From Algiphilus aromaticivorans DG1253 (lineage in GTDB: Bacteria > Pseudomonadota > Gammaproteobacteria > Nevskiales > Nevskiaceae): a DNA stretch of 64,000 nt. The stretch is from NCBI RefSeq assembly GCF_000733765.1, contig NZ_JPOG01000001.1:3606501-3670500 (forward strand), in the 5' to 3' direction. The translations under genes were made by a program, and so were the position numbers. Numbering within the stretch: position 1 is the first letter of the stretch; each line of letters opens with the position of its first letter. Positions 43,245 through 52,439 of this stretch are shown here, piece by piece. The notes under the pieces are model-generated. The model worked only from the letters and a program-made list of their open reading frames with translations. It was not told the origin of the DNA and searched no databases.

Positions 43245-44303
43245 ATGTTCCTGCGCCTTCGTTATCCGATCCTCGCCCTCCTGCTGCTCGGCCTGGCCGC
43301 CTGTGGCGGCGATGATGGTGGTCCGTCTGCTGCCGCGGAGCCGCCGCTGGAAACCAGCGTGGAGGCCCGCGACGCGGCGTTGAACTGTACCGAATTCAGC
43401 AATCCTGACAGGCCGCCGGTGCTGCTCGTCCACGGCACCTTCACCTCCGGCACCGAGCAGCACACCGCCTTCTACACACCGCAGCTGGTCGAACGCGGCT
43501 TCGACGTCTGCATCGTCACCTATCCTGACCGCGGTCTGGGCGATATGCAGGTCTCGGCCGAGTACATCGTTCACGCCCTGCGCGAGATCCACGCCGAGAC
43601 CGGTCGCAAGGTGGCGATGATCGGGCACAGTCAGGGCGCGCTGATGCCGCGCTGGGCGATCAAGTACTGGGCGTCGGCGCGCGAGGCGTTGGCCGACTTC
43701 GTGCTGATCGCAGGCCCCAATCACGGCACGGACATCTCGTTTCCCGCGACCCTCGGGGAAACGCTCTTCGAAGCCTTGGGGCTGAATATGCTGCCGGTAG
43801 GTGGCGTACCGGCGGTCTTCTACCAGTTCCCGCCCGGCTCGGATTTCATCGCCGCACTCAATGCCGGCGACGAAACGCCGGGCGATGTCGATTACACCAA
43901 TCTCTACACCACCTTCGACGAGTTGGTGCAGCCCGTCGCCCCCGAGCCGACCGCTGCGCTGGATCTGGGGAAGGACAACCCGCGTGTCGCCAACATCCTG
44001 CTGCAGGATGTCTGCCCCGGCCATCCGGCCGAGCACCTTACGATCGGCACGACCGATACGCTGGCCTTCGCGCTGGCGCTGGACGCGATCAGCAACCCCG
44101 GGCCGGCCGACATCGAGCGCGCGGGTGGGGCCTCCGAGCTGTGCGGGCTGGTACCGATGGATCTGGAAAGCCTGCTGATGCCCGAGCGCGCGGCCGACCT
44201 GCTCGAGATTGTCAGCGACACCCTGGGCAATCTGCCGCCGGAATTGCATCTGACCAGCGGCGAACCGCCGCTCAAGCCCTATGCGGAGGCCGACGCGCCC
44301 TGA
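43245..44303 (+). CDS. Alpha/beta-hydrolase lipase, lipoprotein (CalB-like)
   Basis: 352 residues from ATG 43245. Lipobox GLAAC, then a lipase fold: oxyanion strand VLLVHGTFTSG, nucleophile elbow GHSQGAL, with ELHLTSGEPP near the end. The segment with VTYPDRGLGDMQVSAEYIVH resembles Candida antarctica lipase B-type enzymes in layout. Probably a surface or periplasmic esterase. Its 3' end overlaps the convergent AraC gene by 25 bp. Confidence 0.85.
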   Translation: MFLRLRYPILALLLLGLAACGGDDGGPSAAAEPPLETSVEARDAALNCTEFSNPDRPPVLLVHGTFTSGTEQHTAFYTPQLVERGFDVCIVTYPDRGLGDMQVSAEYIVHALREIHAETGRKVAMIGHSQGALMPRWAIKYWASAREALADFVLIAGPNHGTDISFPATLGETLFEALGLNMLPVGGVPAVFYQFPPGSDFIAALNAGDETPGDVDYTNLYTTFDELVQPVAPEPTAALDLGKDNPRVANILLQDVCPGHPAEHLTIGTTDTLAFALALDAISNPGPADIERAGGASELCGLVPMDLESLLMPERAADLLEIVSDTLGNLPPELHLTSGEPPLKPYAEADAP

Positions 44304-45301
44304 TTGCCGCGCAGTGCGCTCGGTGCCTTACCGGTCCATCGCCGGCAGGCGCGGGCGAAGCTGCTGGTGTCCGAGAAGCCGAGCAGATAGGTGATCTCGC
44401 TGATGCTGTGGCGTCCCTCGCGCAGATAGCGCAGCGCCAGTTCGCGGCGGGCGCTGTCGCGCACCTCGGTGTAGGAGCTGCCGGCTTCGGCCAGTCGCCG
44501 TTGCAGGCTGCGCGCCGACAGGTGCAGCGCCTCGGCCACGCTCTTCTGCGACGGCTCGCCGTGCGGCAGCTGATCGACCAGCGTGGCCTCTACCCGGGTC
44601 ACGATATTGGTGGTGTCGAAGCGCGCCAGATAGTGCCGCGCGATGGCTTCGTGCTGCCGGGCGAGCTCGGGATTGGCGTCCTCCAGCGGCCGCTCCATGG
44701 TGGCGCGGTCGAAGACCAGCCGATTGCTGTCTGCGCCGAAGGCGATGGGCGCGCGCAGCACGGCCTCGAAGGGCGCCGGGTCGCGCGGCGCGGGGCGTTG
44801 CAGCGCGATGCGCAGCGGGCTCACCTGCCGCCCGGCGAAGGCGCGGCACATGCGTATGTAGACCGAGACGAAGGCGTCGATGGCTTCCGGCGCCGGCCTG
44901 GGTTCGGTGCCCGGCGTATCGATGAGCAGGTGATACTCGCTGCCCCGGCGTTCGAACTGCAGCTCGCCGGCGCTGGTGACGATGCGGAAGTAGCGCTCGA
45001 TGCGTTCGAAGGCTTCCTTCAGCGAGGTGCTGGCGGGCAGCGAATGCCCCAGCGCGTGGAAGGTGCTCTGGCGCACGGCGCTGGCCACGCGCAGGCCGAT
45101 GGCCTCGTCGCCGGTCGCCTCGCGCGCCAGCGCCCACAGCCGCGTCGTCTGCGCCAGCGGGTAGCGCGCGTCCGGGTCATCGAGCAGGCGCGGGTCCATG
45201 CCCGCCTGTTGCAGCAGGGTGGCGCTGTCGCAGCCGGCTTCCTCGACGGCGCGGCAGATGGCGCGGACCCATGAGCTGAGCGTGGTGGCGGTATGCGGCA
45301 T
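44279..45301 (-). CDS. AraC-family regulator (OruR/ArgR-like, arabinose-binding-like N-domain)
   Basis: 340 residues from ATG 45301 (a TTG two codons upstream is possible). N-terminal domain of the Arabinose_bd type (LLQQAGMDPRLLDDPDARYP, YPLAQTTRLWALA), C-terminal double HTH (SVAEALHLSARSLQRRLAEA, ISEITYLLGFSDTSSFARAC). Divergent from the desaturase gene, 120 bp apart; such pairs occur for fatty-acid and alkane genes. Confidence 0.92.
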   Translation of the reverse strand: MPHTATTLSSWVRAICRAVEEAGCDSATLLQQAGMDPRLLDDPDARYPLAQTTRLWALAREATGDEAIGLRVASAVRQSTFHALGHSLPASTSLKEAFERIERYFRIVTSAGELQFERRGSEYHLLIDTPGTEPRPAPEAIDAFVSVYIRMCRAFAGRQVSPLRIALQRPAPRDPAPFEAVLRAPIAFGADSNRLVFDRATMERPLEDANPELARQHEAIARHYLARFDTTNIVTRVEATLVDQLPHGEPSQKSVAEALHLSARSLQRRLAEAGSSYTEVRDSARRELALRYLREGRHSISEITYLLGFSDTSSFARACRRWTGKAPSALRGNQGASASA

Positions 45302-45420
45302 CGACAATTATGAGCACGCTTGGCGCGCGATGTCCGAAGACTGGCGCATCAGGCCCTGTGGCGGCAGCGGTGGCGGACTAGATTGCAATCCCCACAACGC
45401 AGCTTCAACAGGAGGCATGC

Positions 45421-46464
45421 ATGGCCTACGATTCCCGCGTCGGCGAATTGACCGACAGCCAGAAGACCGAACGCATCAAGACCGTGGTCAGCGAAGCCGG
45501 CCGGCAATTGCGCGAGCGTCATCCCGTGCTGAAGTATCAGAACGCCATCGGCGCGAGCATCCTCGCCCTGGCGCTGGCCGGCATGGTCGGCAGCGGCTGG
45601 CTCTACATCGCCGGCACGATCCCGGCGTGGCTCTGCATCCCGCTGGTGGCCTTCTTCGCCTCGCTGACGCACGAGCTGGAGCATGACCTCATCCACTGGA
45701 TGTACTTCCGCGGCAAGCCCTGGGCGCATCACCTGATGATGGGGCTGGTCTGGCTGGCGCGCGCCAGCACCGTGAACCCGTGGATCCGTCGCGGCCTGCA
45801 CTTCCACCATCACAAGTACTCCGGCACCGAAAGCGACGTCGAGGAGCGCGCCATCACCAACGGCGAGCGCTGGGGATTGCGCCGCCTGCTGATGACCGGC
45901 GACAACATGCTCTCCATCCTGCTGCGCCTCGGCCGCCTGCCGGACTGGAAGCAGCGCGGGCGCATGCTTCTGCGCGGCCTGATGGCCTATTTCCCGCTGG
46001 GCTGGGCCTTCTGGGGTGCGTGGTACGCCTTCCTCGGCTTCCACATCACCAACGGAGTGGCGCTGCTGGCGGGTGGCGCGATCGACTGGTCCGCTGGCAC
46101 GCTGGCCGTCATGGAGGTGCTGAACGTGGCGGCGGTGGTCTACCTGATTCCGAACCTGCTGCGCACCTTTTGCCTGCACTTCGTGTCCAGCAACATGCAC
46201 TACTTCGGTGACGTCGAGGCCGGTAACGTCATCCAGCAGACGCAGGTGCTGAATCCCTGGTGGCTGCTGCCCTTCCAGGCCTTCTGCTTCAACTTCGGCA
46301 GCACCCATGCCATCCATCACTTCGTCGTCAAGGAGCCCTTCTACATCCGCCAGATAACGGCACCCACGGCGCACCGCGTCATGCGCGAGATGGGTGTGCG
46401 TTTCAACGACACCGGCACCTTCCGCCGCGCCAACCGCTGGGGCGACGAACGCGCGACTGCCTGA
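45421..46464 (+). CDS. Membrane fatty-acid desaturase
   Basis: 347 residues. Three histidine boxes of the di-iron membrane desaturase/hydroxylase family: HELEHD, HFHHHKYSG and HAIHH, among hydrophobic segments about 43-62, 65-82, 95-110 and 185-225. Acyl substrate and regiochemistry not predictable. Good SD (AGGAGGCATGC). Under likely control of the divergent AraC protein. Confidence 0.92.
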   Translation: MAYDSRVGELTDSQKTERIKTVVSEAGRQLRERHPVLKYQNAIGASILALALAGMVGSGWLYIAGTIPAWLCIPLVAFFASLTHELEHDLIHWMYFRGKPWAHHLMMGLVWLARASTVNPWIRRGLHFHHHKYSGTESDVEERAITNGERWGLRRLLMTGDNMLSILLRLGRLPDWKQRGRMLLRGLMAYFPLGWAFWGAWYAFLGFHITNGVALLAGGAIDWSAGTLAVMEVLNVAAVVYLIPNLLRTFCLHFVSSNMHYFGDVEAGNVIQQTQVLNPWWLLPFQAFCFNFGSTHAIHHFVVKEPFYIRQITAPTAHRVMREMGVRFNDTGTFRRANRWGDERATA

Positions 46465-46556
46465 CAGCGCGGCCGGGCTGCGGCACCATGGCCGCAGCCT
46501 GGGCCGTCGTGCCCTGACGCAAGAACCGGCCACAGAGCCGGTCCGAGGAGGCATCC

Positions 46557-47477
46557 GTGGACGACGTCAATCTGCTCGTCGAGGTTCTGCTGCCGGCGAC
46601 CCTGCTGCTGATCATGTTCGGCATGGGCATGACGCTAACGCCGCGCGACTTCATCCAGCTCAAGAACTATCCGCGCGCGGTGGTGGCCGGCCTCGGTGGC
46701 CAGCTGTTGCTGTTGCCGGCGGTGGGTTTCCTGTTGGCCTGGGTCTGGGGCTTGTCGCCTGCGCTGGCCGTTGGGCTGGTGGTGATGACGGCCTGCCCGG
46801 GCGGCACGACCTCGAATCTGGTGAGCTTCCTGGCGCGCGGCGATGTGCCGCTGTCGGTGACGCTGACCGCGGTCAACAGCTGCGTCGTTGTCTTCACGAT
46901 CCCGCTCTACGCCGGCCTGGCGATGGATGCCTTCGCCGGCGAGGCCGTGGACGTGCCCATGCCGGTGGCTTTCGTCATGGCGCAGGTCTTCATGTACACC
47001 ATTGCCCCGATCTCGCTGGGCATGCTCGTGCGCCGCTTCGCCCCCGGCTTCGCCACGCGCATCGGGCCGGCCTATGACCGCTTCGCAGCGCTCGCCTTTC
47101 TCTTCATTCTGATCGCCATCCTCTGGAATTCGCGCGACAGCATTCTGTCGATGGCCGCCACGGTCGGCGGTGTGACGAGCGCGCTGGCGCTGATCATGAC
47201 CGGCATCGGGCTGGGCCTTGGCTGGCTGCTCGCAGTACCGACGCGGCAGATCATCACGCTGGGCATCGAGGTGGGCATCCAGAACACCGTGCTCGGCATG
47301 GTGGTGGCCGGCTCGGTGCTCGACGGCATGCGCGGGCTGGAGGGGGCGGTGATGTACATGCCCTCGGCGGTCTACGGCCTGCTGATGTTCCTGCCGGCGC
47401 TGGCCGTCATCGTCTACGGCCGTCGGCGCTTCGGCGCGGCATTGCCGGGCCGGGCCGCTCAGGCCTCGGCGTCGTAG
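46557..47477 (+). CDS. BASS-family sodium-dependent transporter
   Basis: 306 residues from GTG 46557 with SD GAGGAGG. Nine to ten helices. BASS features: MFGMGMTLTPRDF, MTACPGGTTSNLVSFLARGD and GIEVGIQNTVLGMVV (the crossover region that binds sodium). Substrate may be bile-acid-like, pantoate or another carboxylate. Ends inside the convergent NYN gene (19-bp overlap). Confidence 0.92.
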   Translation: MDDVNLLVEVLLPATLLLIMFGMGMTLTPRDFIQLKNYPRAVVAGLGGQLLLLPAVGFLLAWVWGLSPALAVGLVVMTACPGGTTSNLVSFLARGDVPLSVTLTAVNSCVVVFTIPLYAGLAMDAFAGEAVDVPMPVAFVMAQVFMYTIAPISLGMLVRRFAPGFATRIGPAYDRFAALAFLFILIAILWNSRDSILSMAATVGGVTSALALIMTGIGLGLGWLLAVPTRQIITLGIEVGIQNTVLGMVVAGSVLDGMRGLEGAVMYMPSAVYGLLMFLPALAVIVYGRRRFGAALPGRAAQASAS

Positions 47478-48274
47478 CCGGTGATGATGTAACCGCCCGA
47501 CTTCTCGTCGTGCTGCAGCTTGATCAGCTTCTTCTTCTGCGCGGCTTCCAGTAGCGCGCTGAAGCTGCCGAAGCCGTGGTAGCTCTCGTTGAAGCCGGGG
47601 TGCCGGCGCTTCAGCGCCTGCTTGACCATGGAGCCCCAGACCTTGTCCTCGCCGGCGCGTTCGCCGAAGAGATCCTCGACCGTTTCCAGCACCAGATCCA
47701 GCGCTTCCTGCTCGCGACTGTCCTTGGTCTTGGTGGTCGACTTCTTGGCGGCGGCCTTGGAGGCCGAGCGCCGCTTGCGCCGCGCCGGCTTCTCGGAATC
47801 GCGCACCAGATCGTCGTAGAAGATGAACTCGTCGCAGTTCGAGATCAGCAGATCCGAGGTCGAGCTCTTGACGCCGACGCCGATGACCAGCTTGTTGTTC
47901 TCTCGGAGCTTGCTGACCAGCGGCGAGAAGTCCGAATCGCCGGAAACGATCACGAAGGTGTCGACGTGGCCCTTGGTGTAGCAGAGGTCGAGCGCGTCGA
48001 CCACCATGCGGATATCGGCCGAGTTCTTGCCGGCCTGGCGCGTGTGCGGGATCTCGATGAGCTCGAAGGAGGCCTCGTGCATGGGTGGCTTGAACTCCTT
48101 GTAGCGCGCCCAGTCGCAGTAGGCCTTCTTGACGACGACGTTGCCGCGCAGCAGGAGGCGCTCCAGCACGCGCCGCATGTCGAAGGCCGAGTACTTGGCG
48201 TCGACGACGCCGAGGGCGATGTTCTCGAAGTCGCAGAACACGGCCATGTTGTAGGTGCGGGCGGATTCGGCCAT
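47459..48274 (-). CDS. NYN-domain RNase-like protein with OST-HTH/LOTUS domain
   Basis: 271 residues. NYN (LabA/DUF88, PIN-like) domain with acidic residues in FCDFENIA, SADIRMVVDAL and VIVSGDSDFSPLV; a Lys/Arg-rich linker (about 165-195, RRKRRSASKAAAKKS); C-terminal LOTUS/OST-HTH domain (about 200-270; GSMVKQALKRRHPGF, SFSALLEAAQ). LOTUS domains bind RNA or G-quadruplexes and NYN domains are nucleases, so RNA processing is expected. Confidence 0.9.
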   Translation of the reverse strand: MAESARTYNMAVFCDFENIALGVVDAKYSAFDMRRVLERLLLRGNVVVKKAYCDWARYKEFKPPMHEASFELIEIPHTRQAGKNSADIRMVVDALDLCYTKGHVDTFVIVSGDSDFSPLVSKLRENNKLVIGVGVKSSTSDLLISNCDEFIFYDDLVRDSEKPARRKRRSASKAAAKKSTTKTKDSREQEALDLVLETVEDLFGERAGEDKVWGSMVKQALKRRHPGFNESYHGFGSFSALLEAAQKKKLIKLQHDEKSGGYIITGYDAEA

Positions 48275-48339
48275 GACAGCTCTCCCGGAGACGATGCCGT
48301 CATGGTAGCCCTCCGGCGAAGGGGCGGCTGGCGGCGCGC

Positions 48340-49629
48340 TCAGTTCCCGCCGAAGCGCCGCGCGGCGGACAGTCCGAATTGCTGCACGCGCAGGCCGACA
48401 TCGGCCTCGCCCCCGCCGAAGGCGTCGGGGATCGAGTCGTGGCCGTGAATGGTCTGCTTCGGAGAATAGCTGTAGAAGCCGCTCAGCTCCCAGTCGCCGA
48501 ATTCGTAGCTGGCGCCGGCGGTGTAGTGGGTCGTCGCCATCACCACGCCGAAGAAGCCGAAGAGGGTTTCGCTGCGGCGCGCCAGCTGCTCGGCATGGAT
48601 GTAGCCGGCTCGCAGCATCAGCGCCGGTGTTGTCTGCCACTCGATCGCGAACTTGTAGGCGTTCTGGTTGCGGAAGCCGAAGCCGGGGCCGTTCTCGCTG
48701 CCCAGGCGGTTGCCGGCGGCGAGCTGGGCGATCTGGTTGCCGAAGGCCTTCTGCGCGCTGTAGTGGTAGCGCTGGAAGTCGAAGGCCAGCGTCAGCTCGG
48801 GGGTTGCGGCGAAGCCCAGCCCGGCGCCGTAGATTGCGGGCAGCTGCAGTCGGCCACCCTCCGGCAGCAAGCCTCGGTAGGCGTCGTGCTTCTGCGTCCA
48901 GGTCTGTGACCGATAGGACGCCGCCGCCCATAGTCGCTCGGTGAGCGTGCCCTTCCAGCCGAGCGTGAAGCCGATGCCGAAGGCGTCGTCGGTGGCGCGA
49001 TTGGTGACGGCCTCGGGGGCGACCGAGACGTTGTTGGGACTGCCTTCCGGGGCGGTGAAGCCCTGCAGACCCTGGACCTCGAAGCGCTGATAGCTGAGGT
49101 TCAGCGCCGCCCCGACGTGCTGGTCAGGCGTCAGGCGATGGGCGAGGGTGATGGCAACCCCGCTCTGGCCAAGCGCCAGCTCGGCGCGCGGCCCGCCGCC
49201 GAAGCGGCCGTAGGGATTGTTCTCGTACTCGGGGCCGATGCCGGCGCTCTGGATATTGAAGGCCAGCGCCCAGTCCTCGGCCAGCGCGAAGGCCGCGCCG
49301 CCCTGTGGGATGGGGACCAGCACCGAGCGGCTGTCGTAGCGCTCGTCGGCAGCCGCGGCGTTGTCGCGGATGGTGCCGGAGGCGCGCGGCACGCCGAAAC
49401 TCACTCCCACATCGAAGCGCTCGCCCATGGCCGCGGCGTGCGCGGGATTGCCGCCCAGCGCCGTGGTGTCGCCGCCCAGGGCGTAGCTGACGCCACCGCG
49501 CCCCATGGCCTTGACGCCGTTGCCGTGCTCGAAGGGCCCGAGCGGCGCTGGCGCCGTCGTCGGCCACAGGCCGAGCAGCACCGCTGCCAGCGTTGCTATG
49601 ACTCCCGCCCGTCCGTTTGCTTCGCCCAT
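48340..49629 (-). CDS. FadL/OmpP1/TodX-family outer-membrane transporter
   Basis: 429 residues. N-terminal signal-like hydrophobic segment (about 9-25), then the hatch region GNGVKAMGRGGVSYALGGD with the NPA motif (GGNPAHAAAM), followed by about fourteen amphipathic strands ending in an aromatic-poor terminus (LSAARRFGGN). Takes up long-chain fatty acids or hydrocarbons in the family. The upstream spacer is AT-rich (TTATTTATTTAA). Confidence 0.9.
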   Translation of the reverse strand: MGEANGRAGVIATLAAVLLGLWPTTAPAPLGPFEHGNGVKAMGRGGVSYALGGDTTALGGNPAHAAAMGERFDVGVSFGVPRASGTIRDNAAAADERYDSRSVLVPIPQGGAAFALAEDWALAFNIQSAGIGPEYENNPYGRFGGGPRAELALGQSGVAITLAHRLTPDQHVGAALNLSYQRFEVQGLQGFTAPEGSPNNVSVAPEAVTNRATDDAFGIGFTLGWKGTLTERLWAAASYRSQTWTQKHDAYRGLLPEGGRLQLPAIYGAGLGFAATPELTLAFDFQRYHYSAQKAFGNQIAQLAAGNRLGSENGPGFGFRNQNAYKFAIEWQTTPALMLRAGYIHAEQLARRSETLFGFFGVVMATTHYTAGASYEFGDWELSGFYSYSPKQTIHGHDSIPDAFGGGEADVGLRVQQFGLSAARRFGGN

Positions 49630-49703
49630 GATCGCCCCGATTATTTATTTAACGGCGTGAAAATAACACGCCGCGGGGGATACCGACCCGAGTGGATGCC
49701 GAC

Positions 49704-51158
49704 TTAAACGCTGCGGCGGCGGAAGGCTTCGGGAATGCGCAGCTCGTAGGTCACGCCGGTGCCGTTGCGCAGCCCCGGAATCCGGCTGATCAGGTCGAGG
49801 TTCTGCAGTGGAATGTTCGGGCCCCGCTGGCTGTTGAAGTAGAGCCGTGAGCCGTCCGGCGTGAAGGCCGGGCCGGTGATCTCCGAGCCGGGCAGGTCGA
49901 TCTGCAGCAGCGTTCGCGCCGGCATGCCGGGGTGCACGACGATCAGCCGCATACCGTCGCCGTCTTCGGCGACCACGACATCGCCCGCCGGGCTGACAAC
50001 GACGTTGTCGACATCGTCGAAATCCGGGTCGACGAAGTCGTTGTCGAAGACGGACTGAATCAGCCCGTTATCGATATCGTAGGCGTAGACCCGGTTGTCG
50101 CCCTTGGTGGCGAAGAAGGCCACCGCGCGCATCGGCCGATCGCCGCCGGGCGGGACGCTCTGCAGCGCCGCCGGCACTTCGTAGAGCCACAAGCCCTCGC
50201 CGCCGCGGAAGCGGGTGCCGGGTATGGCCATGCCGGCTTCGGCCAGCGTGGCGCGCACCGTGCCCTGCGGCTGCGTCACGTCGGCGACGTCCGTCCAGCG
50301 CACGCGGCGCAACGCGCGCGCATCGCTGTCGGATTCGATGTAGCCATCCGCCTCGAAGCCTTCGACCTCCATGACCTGGAGCCGGCCGCTCTCCATGCGC
50401 AGCCGTGGGCTCTCACCCCGAGTGTCGAGATCCGCCTCCTCGCAGACAAAGCGATAGAAGCGGCCCTCGCCGTTGTCTTCGGTGTAGTACACCGTGCGCT
50501 CGGCGAGGTCCACGCAGGCTGCCTCGCGGTTGAAGCGGCCGGCGGCATCCAGACGCCGTGCCTCGGCGCTTGTTCCGAAGGGAAAGCATTCCCAGGCATA
50601 GCCGTCGCCGGTTTCCTCGCAGGAAATCCAGCTGCCCCAGGGGGTGGTGCCGCCGGCACAGTTGCGTCGCGTGCCGTCGAGGATGCGGTAGGCGTCCACG
50701 ACATTGCCCTCGGCGTCGAAGCGCAGCGCGCCGACGCCGCCGTCGCGAGAGCTGCCGAAGGTGCTGCCACCGATGTTGACCTCGGAGTTGCAGACATAAA
50801 CCCAGCCGCCGTCCTCGGCCGCATACACCGCGCCACCGTCCGGCGCCTGATGCCAGACATAGCCGCTGGCGCCAAAGGGGTCGAAGAGGCCGGTCACGGG
50901 GTTGCTCAGATGGGCCGCGACGCGGCGGACCTCAAAGCCCTCCGGTATGAAGACGCGGTCGACGCCCGAATCGCGCAGCGCGCCGATATCCATGAGCGGG
51001 CCCGGCTCCAGCGGAAGGCCGTTGCCTCCCGGGAGACCACCGCCTCCGCCACTACCGCTACCGCCGCTGTTGCTACCGCAGGCTTGTAGTAGCGGGCCGG
51101 CAGCGAGAGCGCCGCCGGAATAGAAGATGTGCCGCAGTAGATCGCGTCGGGAGTGCAT
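49704..51158 (-). CDS. phoX: PhoX-family alkaline phosphatase (DUF839), Tat-exported lipoprotein
   Basis: 484 residues from ATG 51158. The N-terminus has a Tat-type SRRDLLRHIF followed by a lipobox LLQAC and a Gly/Ser linker. PhoX hallmarks: TPWGSWISCEETGDGYAW, NREAACVDLAERTVYYTEDN, GRFYRFVC. PhoX is a Ca/Fe-dependent monomeric phosphatase that releases phosphate from organic esters in the periplasm or on the surface. A Pho-box-like site lies 46-67 bp upstream. The family also includes untested DUF839 proteins. Confidence 0.9.
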   Translation of the reverse strand: MHSRRDLLRHIFYSGGALAAGPLLQACGSNSGGSGSGGGGGLPGGNGLPLEPGPLMDIGALRDSGVDRVFIPEGFEVRRVAAHLSNPVTGLFDPFGASGYVWHQAPDGGAVYAAEDGGWVYVCNSEVNIGGSTFGSSRDGGVGALRFDAEGNVVDAYRILDGTRRNCAGGTTPWGSWISCEETGDGYAWECFPFGTSAEARRLDAAGRFNREAACVDLAERTVYYTEDNGEGRFYRFVCEEADLDTRGESPRLRMESGRLQVMEVEGFEADGYIESDSDARALRRVRWTDVADVTQPQGTVRATLAEAGMAIPGTRFRGGEGLWLYEVPAALQSVPPGGDRPMRAVAFFATKGDNRVYAYDIDNGLIQSVFDNDFVDPDFDDVDNVVVSPAGDVVVAEDGDGMRLIVVHPGMPARTLLQIDLPGSEITGPAFTPDGSRLYFNSQRGPNIPLQNLDLISRIPGLRNGTGVTYELRIPEAFRRRSV

Positions 51159-51203
51159 GAATTGAGCGCGGTGGTTGGCTAGTAGCGCGCAAGTTTCTGG
51201 TGG

Positions 51204-51225
51204 CTCCGTGACGCCCGTATGACCG
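51204..51225 (-). promoter_or_regulatory. Pho-box-like site upstream of phoX
   Basis: Minus-strand units CGGTCAT-ACGG and GCGTCAC-GGAG place GTCAT and GTCAC exactly 11 bp apart, the layout of the PhoB consensus (CTGTCAT-N4 repeated). It matches the consensus less well than the site at 52196. Confidence 0.6.
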
Positions 51226-51386
51226 TCGCAGCACGTTCCATGAGGGGGCAAGGCCTTCGGCAATCGCGGGTTCTGGTTTCATGGGCGCGGCGGCCGTCGC
51301 GACGCAAACCGCAGCGTCGATGTGATCGCGAATGAGACGCATCCATTAGTAGTGCGCTAGCATGGGTCTTCCCTTCGCGCGCCAGA

Positions 51387-52055
51387 GTGTCGTTCGTGGA
51401 CAATGAAGCCCTGTCCCGCCAGTTGCGGCAGCCGCACGGCCGGGAAGCTGTCGATCTCGGTGAGCAGATGAGCCGCAACAACGCCGCGACCAACCGGCGC
51501 TGTATCGCGGCTATGGCGCTGCAGGCAGGTAATCGCGTGCTCGAGATCGGCCCCGGCAATGCCGCCTTCGCCGGCGAGATGGTGTCGGCGGCAGCCCACG
51601 TGCGCTACCTGGGCGTCGACTGGTCGGAAGCGATGGTCGCCCAGGCGCGGGCCCGCTACCGCGACAGTGCCGAGAGCGACCGGATCGCGCTGCTGCGCGG
51701 CAGTTCCGAGACGCTGCCCTTCCCCGACGCGAGCTTCGAGCGCGTGCTCGCCGTGCACACCCTCTACTTCTGGCAGCCGGCAGAACGACATCTACAGGAG
51801 ATCCGCCGCGTGCTCCGGCCCGGCGGGCTGCTCTGCCTGGCCTTCGGTGATAGCCATTTCATGGCGCAGCTGCCATTCACGGCCCACGGCTTCCATCTAT
51901 ATGACCGGCAAGCCGCGGAAGCCTTGCTCGCCAGCAGCGGCCTCGCGGTTCAGGCCTGCGATGAGCATCGCGAGACGGGCACCAGCAATGCCGGAGCGCT
52001 CGTCGATAAGCGAGTCCACATCCTGCTCGCCACGCCGGACTCGTCATCGATGTGA
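51387..52055 (+). CDS. SAM-dependent methyltransferase
   Basis: 222 residues from GTG 51387. Class I methyltransferase motifs: VLEIGPGNAAFAGEM (motif I), GVDWSEAMVAQARARY, LPFPDASFERVLAVHTLYFW, RRVLRPGGLLCLAF. UbiE/small-molecule type. Substrate unknown. Divergent from phoX. Confidence 0.9.
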   Translation: MSFVDNEALSRQLRQPHGREAVDLGEQMSRNNAATNRRCIAAMALQAGNRVLEIGPGNAAFAGEMVSAAAHVRYLGVDWSEAMVAQARARYRDSAESDRIALLRGSSETLPFPDASFERVLAVHTLYFWQPAERHLQEIRRVLRPGGLLCLAFGDSHFMAQLPFTAHGFHLYDRQAAEALLASSGLAVQACDEHRETGTSNAGALVDKRVHILLATPDSSSM

Positions 52056-52195
52056 TCGGGACGCCGAGCCGGCGGCGATATTCCGGTCAGCGCGCCGGCA
52101 CACCAAGATTGCCCCGCCGGGGCACCGAGGGGCTCTCGAAAGGCCTCCGCCATGGCGCCTTCGGCTGAAGCGCGCGCCCGCCGGGCGAGAGTCGC

Positions 52196-52250
52196 CTGTC
52201 ACCGATCCGTCATGCCATCCCCATCAAATTGTCACAAAGCGCCTGTAGGT
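52196..52250 (+). promoter_or_regulatory. Tandem Pho boxes upstream of the TonB-dependent receptor
   Basis: Five consecutive 11-bp units: CTGTCAC-CGAT, CCGTCAT-GCCA, TCCCCAT-CAAA, TTGTCAC-AAAG, CGCCTGT-AGGT. Units 1, 2 and 4 keep the PhoB heptamer, and the first two form a near-consensus Pho box. Located 190-245 bp before the start. The rest of the 384-bp gap (52056-52439) shows nothing else except an SD before the ATG. Confidence 0.75.
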
Positions 52251-52439
52251 TTCGCGGCGTCTAGGGAACATCGGGGTCACTAGGTCGGCGCTTCCACGCG
52301 ATGCCCGGAGATGGCAGCCATCCATCGGGGCAACGCAGCGGGGCCGGGCTGGCTGGCAGGCAATCACGCGGGCCTTCTGTAAGGGGTGTGCTCGCAGGGC
52401 TGCTCCCGTGTCGCCATTTGCAGCTCAGAAGAGGTCGTA

